A DNA stretch of 64,000 bases from assembly GCF_015706575.1 (NCBI RefSeq), contig NW_024037075.1, forward strand, positions 12,833,746-12,897,745, in the 5' to 3' direction. How positions within the stretch are numbered: the stretch's first letter is position 1; every line of letters starts with the position of its first letter. The position numbers and the translations under genes were made by a program. Positions 46,175-57,095 of this stretch are shown here, piece after piece. A model generated the notes under the pieces. The model saw only the letters and a list, made by a program, of their open reading frames with translations, was not told the DNA's origin and did not search any database. This DNA comes from Patiria miniata. Its lineage: Eukaryota > Echinodermata > Asteroidea > Valvatida > Asterinidae.

Positions 46175-47393
46175 ACCGATTGCATATTTAGTTTACATAT
46201 AGCATTCATTTTTACTCGTAGCCTACATGCAATTTGTTGTGGTTGTAATTAATGCTGTCATTTTAACACAGTTATTATTTAAAGGGCATGGAATAATTTT
46301 TAACACCGAGGCAAAATTAACATAATTTTTCTGAAAAAGCTCCATACAGCAGTTTGTTTTAAGTAAAACTGTGGTATTAAGATCTAAAATTAATCGCGAA
46401 CCAAGAATCACTATACATGTACATGTATACAGTAAAATTTAAATATTTAAAAGTCGGGTCCGCTGGAGACACCTTTTGAAAACTACATGCATGTATAATA
46501 GACTTTGGTTTTATCTTCTGAAAAATGCCATCCAGAATAATACATTGCACTGTGAATTTAGTACTGATTGAATGACCAGTTTTGATAAAAGTTCCCTAAT
46601 CCGATTAAAATCGGGCAGATTTTCTGGTAATTGCCACTTAATTATCCCATATTCAGGTGCCTTCCATTCCCATCACCATTACCAGCGTACAAACTGTACT
46701 CATTTTGCCGGACCCTCCCTCCCATTCGGTAGCGTACAAAATGAAAAGGGAACAATGACGGTTTCTCCCATTGGTTCCCACCGTCATTTTTAATTCCTTG
46801 TAAAAGGGTAACGCTGCCTGCCAATCCCTTCTCGGCGTGTAGTTTGTACGCTCGTGATAATGACCGGAAATGGATCGCCCCTTAACAAGTGCAGCTGGTC
46901 CATATTGCTTTTAAAGTAGAAGGTGTAACTGGTTTCATCGAATAATTATGGCGTGATGGTATTTTTGTAAGGGACTTGATTTTTGTTTGGAGTGAAACCT
47001 GTTTATTAAAAAGGAACATGCTTTCACAGTGTATGTTGCTCTTGAGTAGTACAAGAATCTTTTGTGAATCCTGATGGATGAATCCCCGTCCAACAATAGT
47101 AATACATTTCAGAACCTACGTAATTGCGCGTTTCGTTGTCTTTTAAAAAATGAGAGGAACAAACACTTGCCTTGTAGGTCGGGAAAGAGTGTTTGCCCGC
47201 TTAACTTGTCTCTAACCTGGTGCTTTTGTACTGGCTTGCGAACAGTTGGCTCAATAAGGACAATGAATGTCGTCAGGGTGTTTGAACTAGTTTATGCATC
47301 GGGTCGTGAGAACAATTCGTAGTCTGGGGGTAGCAGGGGCTGCAAGTCATTCGATGTCCTAAGGAGAATTGACAACGTGGGCAAATTGCAGTT
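46175..47393 (-). repeat. inverted-repeat arm, right
   Basis: Reverse complement of 42438-43656. The left end replaces the N-terminal coding part of gene copy B; the right end meets a truncated MITE at 47395. Arms plus spacer (43657-46174, about 2.5 kb) form one 5-kb foldback. Confidence 0.88.
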
Positions 47394-47394
47394 T

Positions 47395-47453
47395 TATTTT
47401 TTTTTGGGGGGGGGGGGGCATGGCCCCCTTTGGCCCCCCTGGATCCGCCCTTG
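47395..47453. mobile_element. truncated terminus of the CAAGGGCGGATCC MITE
   Basis: A G homopolymer followed by ccctggatccgcccttg, the terminus of the family at 37861. Only one end is present, exactly at the edge of the inverted arm, so the rearrangement probably broke within or next to the MITE. Confidence 0.7.
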
Positions 47454-47998
47454 GTAGATTACATAATTTATTAAAGTTTTAATTGCTGTTATATCACAAA
47501 CAGCTTGATAATATGTTGCATAACCTCAAATTAAACAGTTATAATTTTAAAACATGCCTTTATCCTGTAAAACTTGAGACACAACTCTTTTTATTTCATA
47601 GAAACAAATTTATTTACAATGTAATTGGTTCCAAACAATATAAATTTTACAAAACAATTACAATTTGGCTATTCTCTTGTACATTAAATATGCGGGAACA
47701 TAATGGTCATTTCTCTGTCAGTCAAGGGGCCCTCCTACTGGCCACAGTTATTGTTTCCATATGGATATCCACAACGCAAGAATTCTGTCTTCTGAAAATG
47801 AAACTGTTTCAAAATAACATATTGAGATATTTAATAGATCTTACTTCATTTCGGCCTATTGGAAAAATCTTTTTCTTGAAAAAAATTATACCTAGGTTTT
47901 CAGTCCATAAAACAGACCCTAAACCCCCAACCCAACAATTATTTTAGGTCTTCACTGCGTCCCGAATACAATTAGCCGTAATCGGTTGAAAATATAAT

Positions 47999-49100
47999 TA
48001 GGTGTTGGGCTTTGAGCCCAAAACCTATTGTTATTGTAAGATTTTAATATTATTATTCTCCAAGACACAATTCTTCTCCGGAACTGTTTGGAAAAATGGA
48101 AACATATATGAACTTTATTCGTCAATAAATGAATACACAATCCACTGAAGATGTGCTTTTTTTGTAATAACGCCATTATGGCGTCATCATGGGTCACGTG
48201 ACATCACTTGAAAGTTTAATAAATTTAATCTTTGTAATTCCATATAAAATCAACCGTGACAGACCGGAACTTGAATTTTGCGGGAATCGACATGATAATA
48301 CATGGTCTTCATTTTATCCTGTCCGCGTAAAATCACGTGACCCTTCCTTCCGGTTGAAACCGGAAGTGCCTAATAATTTGAAAGTGTAAAAAGATATGAA
48401 CTTGCTTTTAAACGATGTCCGGGGTCTGCCTGGATTAACCTTTAAAAAAAAATAATGGGTGACGCCATGAAGACTTGGAGTGCCCTCTAGCGGCAGGTTA
48501 AAAAATGTCAAAAATGCATTTTCACTTGATGTCTGTGGCGAAGTTTGCGGTGTTTGCTTTAAAATTAATGTACATGATGACCTTAATGCAGACAAGACCT
48601 ATGCGCGAAAAAAATTGATTACGTCATCAGATCGGAAGTTACAATAAAAAGACCTTTAAACCTTCAAAAATTGCTAAAAAATCAACCATGAAAGATAAAA
48701 TCAAGATTTGGCTATATATAGCACAGTTAAAATAGCTTTTGAACTTTCTGGTAATAATGTCACAATGACGTCATCAAGTATCATATTACAAGCAATCAAA
48801 GATTTCTAGATTTAGTCTTTGAAAATCAATATAACATCAACCAATATTTGATTTTGTTTTTATGGCAATCAATAAAATATTGCAGGGTCTTCATTTTTGG
48901 TATTAAGTGCATAATCACGTGACCCGACCGGAAGTGCCTTATTATTTTAAATTGGCAGAAGATGCGAACTTGCTTTCAACGATGTGAGTGTCTGCCTAGG
49001 CAGTACTGTGCACAAAATTTACAGGTGACGTCATCAAATGTTAGAGCGCCCTCTGGCGGCATGTTGACTGATGTGTGTGGCAAAGTTTGCGGTAATCCAT
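47999..49100. repeat. hairpin-headed, CRE-rich repeat with two long degenerate units
   Basis: Starts with the hairpin taggtgttgggct/agcccaaaaccta (about 47999-48027). Two diverged direct units follow (about 48326-48552 and 48908-49094), sharing atcacgtgacc, ccggaagtgcct, gaacttgcttt, a tgacg(t/c)cat site, gcgccctct(g/a)gcggca and gcaaagtttgcgg. The period is about 580 bp. No gene is recognised; short frames here are incidental. Confidence 0.65.
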
Positions 49101-49617
49101 GGCCCAACACCGTGTGGTTGTTACTACAACCTCTGGTATTATTATTATTGTTTTCCTGGCCCCCCCCTCCCGCCTCGCGACGCTCATGCACGTGTGTACA
49201 TGAAAGCTAATCATACATTCATCCTCTCGGACTTGAATATATGTTTAATCCCCCCCTTCTTTTTATCTCGCCCAATTTCTGAATTCCCAGCCGGCCAGAA
49301 AATATCTTCCCGTATGTTTTTTTTTTCCGCACTGCACTCAAAACAACTTTTGCCTCAATTATTCGACATATGAGCACTGGTCTTTATATAGAGATTAGTG
49401 CATATGCATGAGACTTTAGGACATGTAACCAGTCTACTTTGTGTACAGTAGGCGCACCGTCGATTACGTGCTTTCGGTTAATTAATTTAAAAATACCATG
49501 TTAGAATTATAATCTTCAATTTAAAAAAAAAATAGAGAATTCGTCTAAATAGTCTGCAGGCATTTGTTTTCGAGGTCATGGGTCAGGCATCTTTGAACTT
49601 CTTTGAACCCCCAAGTC

Positions 49618-49741
49618 GCCCCCCCCCCCCGAGATTTTGAGTTTCTAAAAAAAATTATCATTGATCAACATGACGCCCCCACCTGAAATGTTACAGGCCC
49701 TCGGCGGCCCCCCCCCCCGAAAATTCCTGGCTACGCCACTG
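49618..49741. mobile_element. truncated MITE of the CAGTGGCGTAGCC family
   Basis: Shares ccgagattttgagtttct, gatcaacatgacgccccc and the terminus ggctacgccactg with 41932-42146. The left terminus is missing; the right terminus directly abuts the palindromic array at 49744. Confidence 0.8.
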
Positions 49742-49743
49742 GA

Positions 49744-49930
49744 ATTTCTAAACCGTACGTACGAATTACTAAATCGTACGAACGAATTACTAAACCGTAC
49801 GTACGAATTAATAAATCGTACGTACGAGTTACTAATTATTTCGTACGTACGGTTTAGTAATTCGTACGTACGGTTTAGTAATTCGTACGTACGGTTTAGT
49901 AATACGTACGATTTGGTAATTCGTACGTAA
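49744..49930. repeat. palindromic 21-bp minisatellite (CGTACGTACG)
   Basis: About nine units of the type cgtacgtacgaattactaaac. The left units read in one orientation and the right units in the other, switching around 49830-49850. Each unit contains the self-complementary CGTACGTACG. The frames read as LNRTYEL repeats on either strand but are not genes. Confidence 0.88.
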
Positions 49931-50067
49931 GAATTAGATTTATTTTTAACCATGTCCTTTCTACACTTCCATAGAAAACTGTTGTTTGGAGGTGACATAA
50001 AAAAGAGGAGCTGTTCCCTTCAAGTTGAACAAAGCTGCTGATATAATCCCTTGCCTTTCTTCCACAG

Positions 50068-50837
50068 GATCGATCGGGAGACTTGTTATAGTCAGCCTTT
50101 GGCAGGGCGATGTTTTATTATAAAGAACTACACAACTGCTTCAGCACCAAACGTTGCCAGAGTTTCGGTTTTTATGTGGTAAGTGAATCATTGTTGTTTC
50201 AGTTGTGAAATGTAATCAACGAGCAACCAAACTTAACGCACAAATAACTCCACTAATAAGCAATCTCAGGTTCATAATTTGAACAGAGACCTTCAAACTG
50301 AAAACTGTGTGCCTTAAATTTAATCACAGCAACATCACTCTTTGTTGTAAAAAAAAAGCATGGAACACTTCAATGTTAAAAAAGTGCACTTTTAAAAAAT
50401 ATAAGCAAATATCACAATTGGACATATGAGTCCTAGTCACTTAATAGTTCCCTTGTCGATCATCATATTCTTAAATATTTAATCTTTAGTAGCCGGCGTA
50501 ATAGTCTCCATTATCAAACTTTTTCTTGTATATGTAGTTGGGTTCCTTTTGTGACATGACTAGTTAGACTGCCAGAATTAATAGTACGGTGCAATGCTTA
50601 TATAGAGTTCTTTAAATTGTGCTTTGGCCACTCAACCGTAACATAAGTGGACTAGGTCTTGGCAAGGAATGACCATTGAATTTTCTTTCGATATCTTCCT
50701 TTACTGCAGTTCTTTGAAATGAGTTTCTTCTGTAATTTCGTCAGCCAAGCTGGGTATGTACAGCACTACCTCGTATTTAGTACAGGACAGCACATTGTGG
50801 GAATGACCAAGGAACGGAGCATGGCCCGGATCCTAAG
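50068..50837 (+). other. two possible orphan exons, unassigned
   Basis: 50068-50178 lies between ttcttccacag and gtaagt and is open in one frame (ETCYSQPLAGRCFIIKNYT). 50710-50837 lies between tttactgcag and gtacgc and is open in one frame (YVQHYLVFSTGQHIVGMTKE). Splice signals are good, but the open frames do not join in phase, and no domain is recognised. The first faintly recalls the start of a caspase p20 (GxCxIIxN), which is not enough for a call. Confidence 0.22.
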
Positions 50838-53800
50838 GTACGCGTTTTGTTTCATTAATTTCTCAGGTATTTTATAGTTGATTGGCTTTTGTGTGTAATT
50901 TATTTGTTTGTTCGGAGTTGGATTTACACTAGGCACGTAATGTGAGCTGATTACAATGCATATTGCCACGAATGCGGTGCTAAAATGTATTGACAGACAA
51001 ATTCAAAATTGATGTAATAAACTGTGCATCTTTTGTATTTCTATGCAAGCTAATTGGATCACCGAAACTCAAGAGTAGTTTTTCAATAGTTACAATGTTG
51101 TATTTTGTTGTTGTTGTTGTTGTTGTTTTTAGCCATTTTACAATTGAAAAGTCAGAATTTTAACGTGATTTTAGACAATGGGAATCAATAGTAATATTCA
51201 ACAATTCCCCATAATATGTGTACAGTTGGTGTCAAACTGATTTGCTATCATAGTTAAGAGCAAAGTATTAGCTCCACACTGCATTCAAACAAACAGTAAA
51301 AGTGTCCAGACTATTTCGTGGGATCTGGCCAAACTACTTAGTGACTTATCTTTATATTCAAAATCAAGGGCGGCATATATAACCACGTGTCTTCCGCACC
51401 CAATAATGAAAATGATTGTGTCATCACTGGTACACAAGCCCGATTGAAATGAAATACTTGCAACACTTGTCTGAAACATTTATATTTCAAGAGATATATG
51501 CATTGCAGAAGTGAACCGTTGACTGAAAGGTCGCATCACGTGACCACAACATTGACATTTGTAAACAAATTGTACATGGTCTATTGGTACGGATGCTCAC
51601 TACACCTTGCCAATGTAGAAAAAAGTCGAAGTCGCAAAAAAGAACACTGTGGATGAAGCTCGAAGATCTAGTTTATATGTTTATTAAACTAACATTATGA
51701 ATGAAGAATCTTAGTATCAATACCAATGGACAACTATTATGTTTAAATACACATTGATACATTGAAACAAGCATAAGCTAATACTACAGATTCCTTTTTT
51801 TTTAATTTTGAATGCCTGATTATACATGTATACAGTAAACACCAAATCGGAAAGCCGTTTCGCCTTCGGAATGCATGTTCGTTTATTCAGAAACGAACGG
51901 ATAGGAAGTTATATTTTGATCGGGTTGGGATGAAACACTTGTTCTGATTTATAAATGTATACACAATTAAATTTTGAATCTCAAACTTTGTATTCGGTGG
52001 AAATCTTGCAAATATCGCACTGACCCCGCACCGAAGTTAGAAAATTCGCACAATTTCACGGTGATCGACTTAAAAGCATTCCTGGGCTGTATAAAAACAG
52101 TTTTCGAAAGAAGGTTCTTAAACAGTACATAAAATGGTTAATTCACTGACTAATGAGCATGAAGCAGTTCACTTGCACCACAAATACAACACCAAACCTA
52201 TTCTACATCAATATGTTAAAAAACACTTATAGCTAGTGCTCTTATACAAAAATATCTCGTTAGTCTAACTTCCGATCCTGCTAGGATTATGCTGGAAGGC
52301 AAACACGCACCGACTAGGAAGCAATTAAACGTTTACAAATAAAAACGTTAACAATCGTTCGGTCACTATCCCAAAATCCATTCTTTATTGTTAGAAATGA
52401 GACAATGTGCCTAAAACGATGTCATAGTAATCCATATAAGGATAAGTTAACACAGTAACCCCTTCTTAAACTCTGTGTATACATACAATATTAACTATTA
52501 AGACCATGCAAAGTATGCATCAACACATTACATGGTTATAAGAAACCAGTTACAAATTGCATGTTTTAGAGTGTGCAGTTATACAAAGTTATCATGGTCT
52601 TGATTAAATTATATCTACCCAAGGATACTCATACAAAATTGAATACATATCCGTATAAAATAATCTTTGCCATAATGACATTGTTATATTGTAACACCAG
52701 ACCCAGCTTTAAGTCTGGCTTTCGCGAAACAAATATTTACAGAAGGCAAGGAAAGAATAATGCAGCCTGACGCCACTTTTTGTCTGCATATATCACCTCA
52801 ATAAAAGTCAGTCATTGCAAAAATGTTTTAAAGACATGAAACTGGGAGTACTGAAAAATCGAATTTTGTTAGGAAATACTTCTTGACTCTCCATAGTCTT
52901 TGTACACAACCGCTGAAGTGGCGTCTGGATACTACATTCTTTCTGAATGCAAAAATGTAGGCTGATGTGCAGATATTACCTAAGTGTTCTATTTTACCGA
53001 GAGCTTTGATGAAAACATTGCCAATACCTTGTTAGAGCAAAACCTGTTTTTACGTTAGATTTTAAAACGCAATGTTTATAATCCATCATAACAGTTTCTA
53101 AACTCATGATTCTTAATCCTCCTACCGTTCCTCGACAGAAAAGAATTACACAATTTGCAGCTAGTATACATGTTCTGGTAACAATCCTAACACTTTGTGG
53201 ATGAGCTCCAGTTTAGTGATAATGTGCCTGTTATTCTATTTCTTCGATGTTAAGAATTCTTTTTTTTTTCACCAAAACATCGATGCTCCGAAACATTCAT
53301 AAGAAAGGCTTAATTTGATGCTCTTTTTTACCTTTGTTTGCAGAAGTATAACATTTAAAAGAAACTGGCTTACAAAAAGTAAATTGAACTTAATCAGGTG
53401 AAACATGAAGACTGAATGCTGTGTGCTTAAAACAAGAAATACAAATGCTATACTCGGTAACCCAACACGTACACGAGCCGAAACAAGCTAAGTCTCATCC
53501 GACTTTAACGCTACTACGTTTGAAAAGAAAACATGCAATATAAAAATATATATGTTAAAATTTCAGTTAACAACAAGAACACAAAAAGTAAAACTCAATA
53601 ACATATTAGATATTATATCTAATATGTTAAAAAATAAAAAGTACTTAACGTGCTATAAAAGCATGTTAAGTACTGTTTAAACGTGCTATAATAGCATATG
53701 CGAGATCTAGCACGTCAAATGTCTAGATCTCGCATATGCGTTTTAACCCATTCAAATCCTTCTGATTGATAGTGTTGATTCAACCAGTTTGATATGAGTC

Positions 53801-55375
53801 CATGAACAGACAATGAACTTCTGTCTTACAAGAGGAAAACCTTTCTACTGTAACAGTCAAGAACATGATAAGTGCATAGCCTTAAAAATTGGAACTTTCG
53901 TCACTGTTTCCCCTACAGTTAACTTTCGTAAACACTTATTTAAGGAAGTGTGCAATATGATTTCAGAAGAGCTAGTTCCAGTATTTAAGGGTGATGGCTC
54001 TCAATTTTTATTACCGTTGCACTTTCATTTTCTGCCTTTCTAGAGCCCTAAACCATTTGGTAAGAAGTCATTTATTTTTTTCTCTAATTCTCTTAATATG
54101 GATTTCGAGCAAATTCTTATACTCGAATGGCCTGTTTAACCATTTGACAAAAAAACAGTTAATATCTGGACAAACATTGTCACACAAATTGTATCATTCT
54201 TTGATGGACAATTTATAACGCAATCAGTACAGTTCACCGTAGCATTTCACTTTTCAAATTTACAAGTTATACACTGTATTATAGGAATAGCCCTGGATTG
54301 GGTTTAGGAACTTTCTGATACGACCTTTGATTACAAAATAATAAATGTAAAGTTTTCAGTTTGTTAAATGGGTGTTCCTCAAGGGTCTAATCTACGGCTG
54401 TATTTTTCAGTAATACATTCGCATTAGGCCTATATAAACACAATTTCCTTTTAATCTAAAAACTTGATGTTTCAGTTGCAGTGTTTAAAACAATGAAACA
54501 GGTTAGCAAGTCCGAATAATAAGCACCGAGTTGTGAGAAAATGTATCTCAATTTAAAAGTATTGAGTTTGTTCTAAACCACAACATTATTGTCAGTGCTT
54601 TTTTAGTCTTGTCTTAATTGTTGTACTAATGCAAAAGTAATTCACTTTTGAATAAGAACTCTTGCGGAAATTTGGTCCACAATCAAATATCGAGCAATTT
54701 TCTACCTATAATGTTAAGGATGAGGAACGGATCCAGCCACAGCAAAACACGTAAACCTATAAAAAAAAAATGTATTTTAACTGGGAGCGTAAGTTATATT
54801 TAAGTATTAAAGCTATATTACGTATAAAAACCTATATTTTTGTTGTGCAGTTGGATTATTTCAATGAAATGCATCTATCTAGTTTGGTGGTTTTAGGTAA
54901 GCAAACGCTGTATTTCTGCTGAAAAATCGCACCAGTTTCACATCATATAAACCAATAAATGGCTGTAATTTGGCGATTGGAAAACCGATAATTTCCTTAT
55001 CTCGATTTTCAAAACCGTAATTACAAAAAAGACCTATATTTGTGAAGAAGGGCACCGTGAGGCTTGCGGATCCGTCTACAAAAGTTCACGGAATAAAAGC
55101 CTTTTAGAAGGTGGTAGACGCCATCACGGAAAATATAAAATCACCAGTTATTTTTGTGAACGTAAAGCACCCAAAAATCTAAATTTGTGAGGAAAGGATG
55201 TATGAGAGCACGGACAGTTGGCCTGCATCTTTAGATGGGGCCTAGGCCTATATGTAAAATAAAAACATTAAAAAGACCAGTAAAAGCCACATGAATGTGT
55301 TTAAGAACAAACACACTGTTGTGGGTCTTGTTGCTGTACTGGTTGTTCACTGGGCTGAACTGGTTTTTGCTTGGA
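50838..55375. other. long AT-rich spacer without recognised gene
   Basis: Contains a (TTG)n run near 51103-51127 and a cluster of hairpins at 53600-53739. No conserved coding block was found on either strand. It may include the 3' flank of the alpha-kinase gene on the minus strand. Confidence 0.6.
53600..53739. repeat. cluster of three adjacent hairpins
   Basis: 53600-53628: aacatattagata / tatctaatatgtt around tta. 53640-53674: agtacttaac / gttaagtact. 53694-53739: gcatatgcgagatctag / ctagatctcgcatatgc, 17-bp perfect arms. The loops share gtgctata or cacgt pieces. Function unknown; possibly remains of a foldback element. Confidence 0.85.
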
Positions 55376-56299
55376 CTAAACTGGTTCTTCAGAGACTGCT
55401 TCTAGCCTTATGTTGTTTTGAATTCTGTTGATATCCCTGGTGGATACACCAGAGGACAAACTTAATTGATAAGTGTGCGTTGAAGCACTATGAGAAGGCA
55501 TATTGTCTACGATTTTAGCCAAAACAACCCTCTCACCGAGTGACAAGTTGGTAATTTTTGGTTTCTTTAGCCCTTTACACAGCTCATTGCATCTGTGGTT
55601 CTTAAAGAACTTAACAATACCACAAATCCCTAAATCAGTAGAGCCGTAGAAACCGAGTTGCGTGCCGCTGCTGCTAACAGCCGGGTCAGTGAACTTGTAC
55701 CCGGCACGACTGCGCACCCCTTGCAAATCACAAACCAAAGCCGTGCCGTTGGATTCATGATATGTGAAATGACTGAATGCAGCCGGGGTGGCGATATCTT
55801 CTCGGGCTAAGTATCCCGAGTTGTTGTTAAATTTGACATAATCCCCCTCAAGGTACCTCTCGACAGCGAGAGTAGCGTTTGCGGGGATAATATTGGAAAC
55901 GCTGTCGGAGGTGCCAGGAAGTTTTCCTTTGACATTTCGTTCAAATGGAATGAAGCCCAGGAAATTATAGGCGGCACGGGTGTCAACTTGGGTGAATTCA
56001 GGTTTAACGAACTCGATTGGTTTGCTCGTATTATACCTAATGTTAAACAACCGCGCCATATCGTGAGCTTTGCAATAAGCACGGTCATCTGCTTTCCAGG
56101 CATATTCCGACATACGTTCATACCACTCTTCTTTATAGACTTTCACCACGCAGGGTTTCCCTTCCAAGTGAGGCTCTCCGTGAAATGTACCCTTGTAGGC
56201 ATACCTTGAGGCCCCTTGATCGAACCAGTCGTCCTCAAACTCCACCCACGCAGATGTGTATCCAATCACTTTAGAGGTGTTGCTTTGGTTGCTGCCCAT
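55376..56299 (-). CDS. alpha-kinase domain protein, single exon
   Basis: A 307-residue intact frame on the minus strand. The order of motifs is that of atypical alpha-kinases (eEF2K, myosin heavy chain kinase, TRPM7): a lysine strand GKPCVVKVYKE (about 48-58), AVERYLEGDYVKFNNNSGYL (about 146-165), the LVCDLQGV...YKFTDPAVSS block (about 189-211) and the zinc-binding STDLGICGIVKFFKNHRCNE with LC after it (about 220-241). It phosphorylates Ser/Thr, classically within alpha-helices; the substrate is unknown. The N-terminus MGSNQSNT fits an N-myristoylation signal (Gly2, Ser6), so membrane association is plausible. No other domain is present and the C-terminal 60 residues are polar. It is intronless; a retrocopy origin is possible but no poly-A tract is seen. 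Confidence 0.9.
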   Translation of the reverse strand: MGSNQSNTSKVIGYTSAWVEFEDDWFDQGASRYAYKGTFHGEPHLEGKPCVVKVYKEEWYERMSEYAWKADDRAYCKAHDMARLFNIRYNTSKPIEFVKPEFTQVDTRAAYNFLGFIPFERNVKGKLPGTSDSVSNIIPANATLAVERYLEGDYVKFNNNSGYLAREDIATPAAFSHFTYHESNGTALVCDLQGVRSRAGYKFTDPAVSSSGTQLGFYGSTDLGICGIVKFFKNHRCNELCKGLKKPKITNLSLGERVVLAKIVDNMPSHSASTHTYQLSLSSGVSTRDINRIQNNIRLEAVSEEPV

Positions 56300-56869
56300 A
56301 TTGCAAGTATTGGGATACGTCTGAAATTAGAGTATTTCAGCTTCGTGATAATATTTTGAACAAACTGTAGTACAAACCAACAAACCGAAAGTTATCAGAA
56401 AGTGTGCATTTATTTATAAGTGTCACGTAACAATTGCAGGGATTTCGCACTTCACGTAGGCACACTATTTCTGAAAATAATTATAGGTGATTATTTAATG
56501 CGTTGAACTGTTTCCTTTTTGTTAAATAGCTTGCTTTTGGACGGTTACAAAATTTATCATCATTTGAATGTGCGTGTTTGTCAAATTGTGCGCCTGTTAC
56601 CAACGGTTTAAGCGTTCTTACGTGTCTTAAAGCGTTCGGGCATTAACAATAGTAGCGTAACAAGGTCAGTTTACGTGAAAAAAGGAACTCCCCTCATCCG
56701 GGCTGAAATTAAGGTGAACAGTTTTTGTTTTTGTTCACCGGTCCCCCGGCCTCTGTTAAATAAAACAAAGGAGGGGGGGGGGGGGGCTTTCCATGGCACC
56801 ATGGGACAATTGGTGGAGGACAAAACGTTGCACTTTTCAAGGCGGTACAATTGCCGACGCTCGCTCTGC

Positions 56870-57095
56870 GTAAAAAAGTCACTCGTAAATGAGGGCGCTC
56901 GAGAAAAAAGGGCGCTCATACCCCGTTAGTTTCACGAGTGACCTTTTTGTTTTTATAACGAGCACCCTTGCCCTTGTCCAACGAGCGCCATTTGTTTTCC
57001 ACGAGTGCCCTTTTTTCACGCTTGCCCTTTTTTTCACGCGTGCCCTTTTTTCATAAGTGCCCTGTTTTCACTAGTGAAAAAGGGCACTTGTTACA
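56870..57095. repeat. short tandem array (GTGCCCTTTTTTCACG)
   Basis: Repeated phrases acgagtgcccttttttcacg, acgcttgccctttttttcac and acgcgtgcccttttttcata, with related gagcgccatttg and gggcgctc units to the left. An inverted unit closes the array (cactagtgaaaaagggcac). Period is about 18-20 bp. It resembles the cgaggggacactttcatgtt stretch near 2834-2900. Confidence 0.75.

Noticed and set aside
47483-47947. 154-residue open frame on the plus strand
   Set aside because: AT-rich, biased to F, I, K, L and N, no domain, no splice or start context, and next to rearranged repeat.
50068-50178. Caspase-like exon
   Set aside because: Only a short GRCFII-like resemblance; the catalytic His and Cys regions are not found nearby and the next candidate exon is out of phase.
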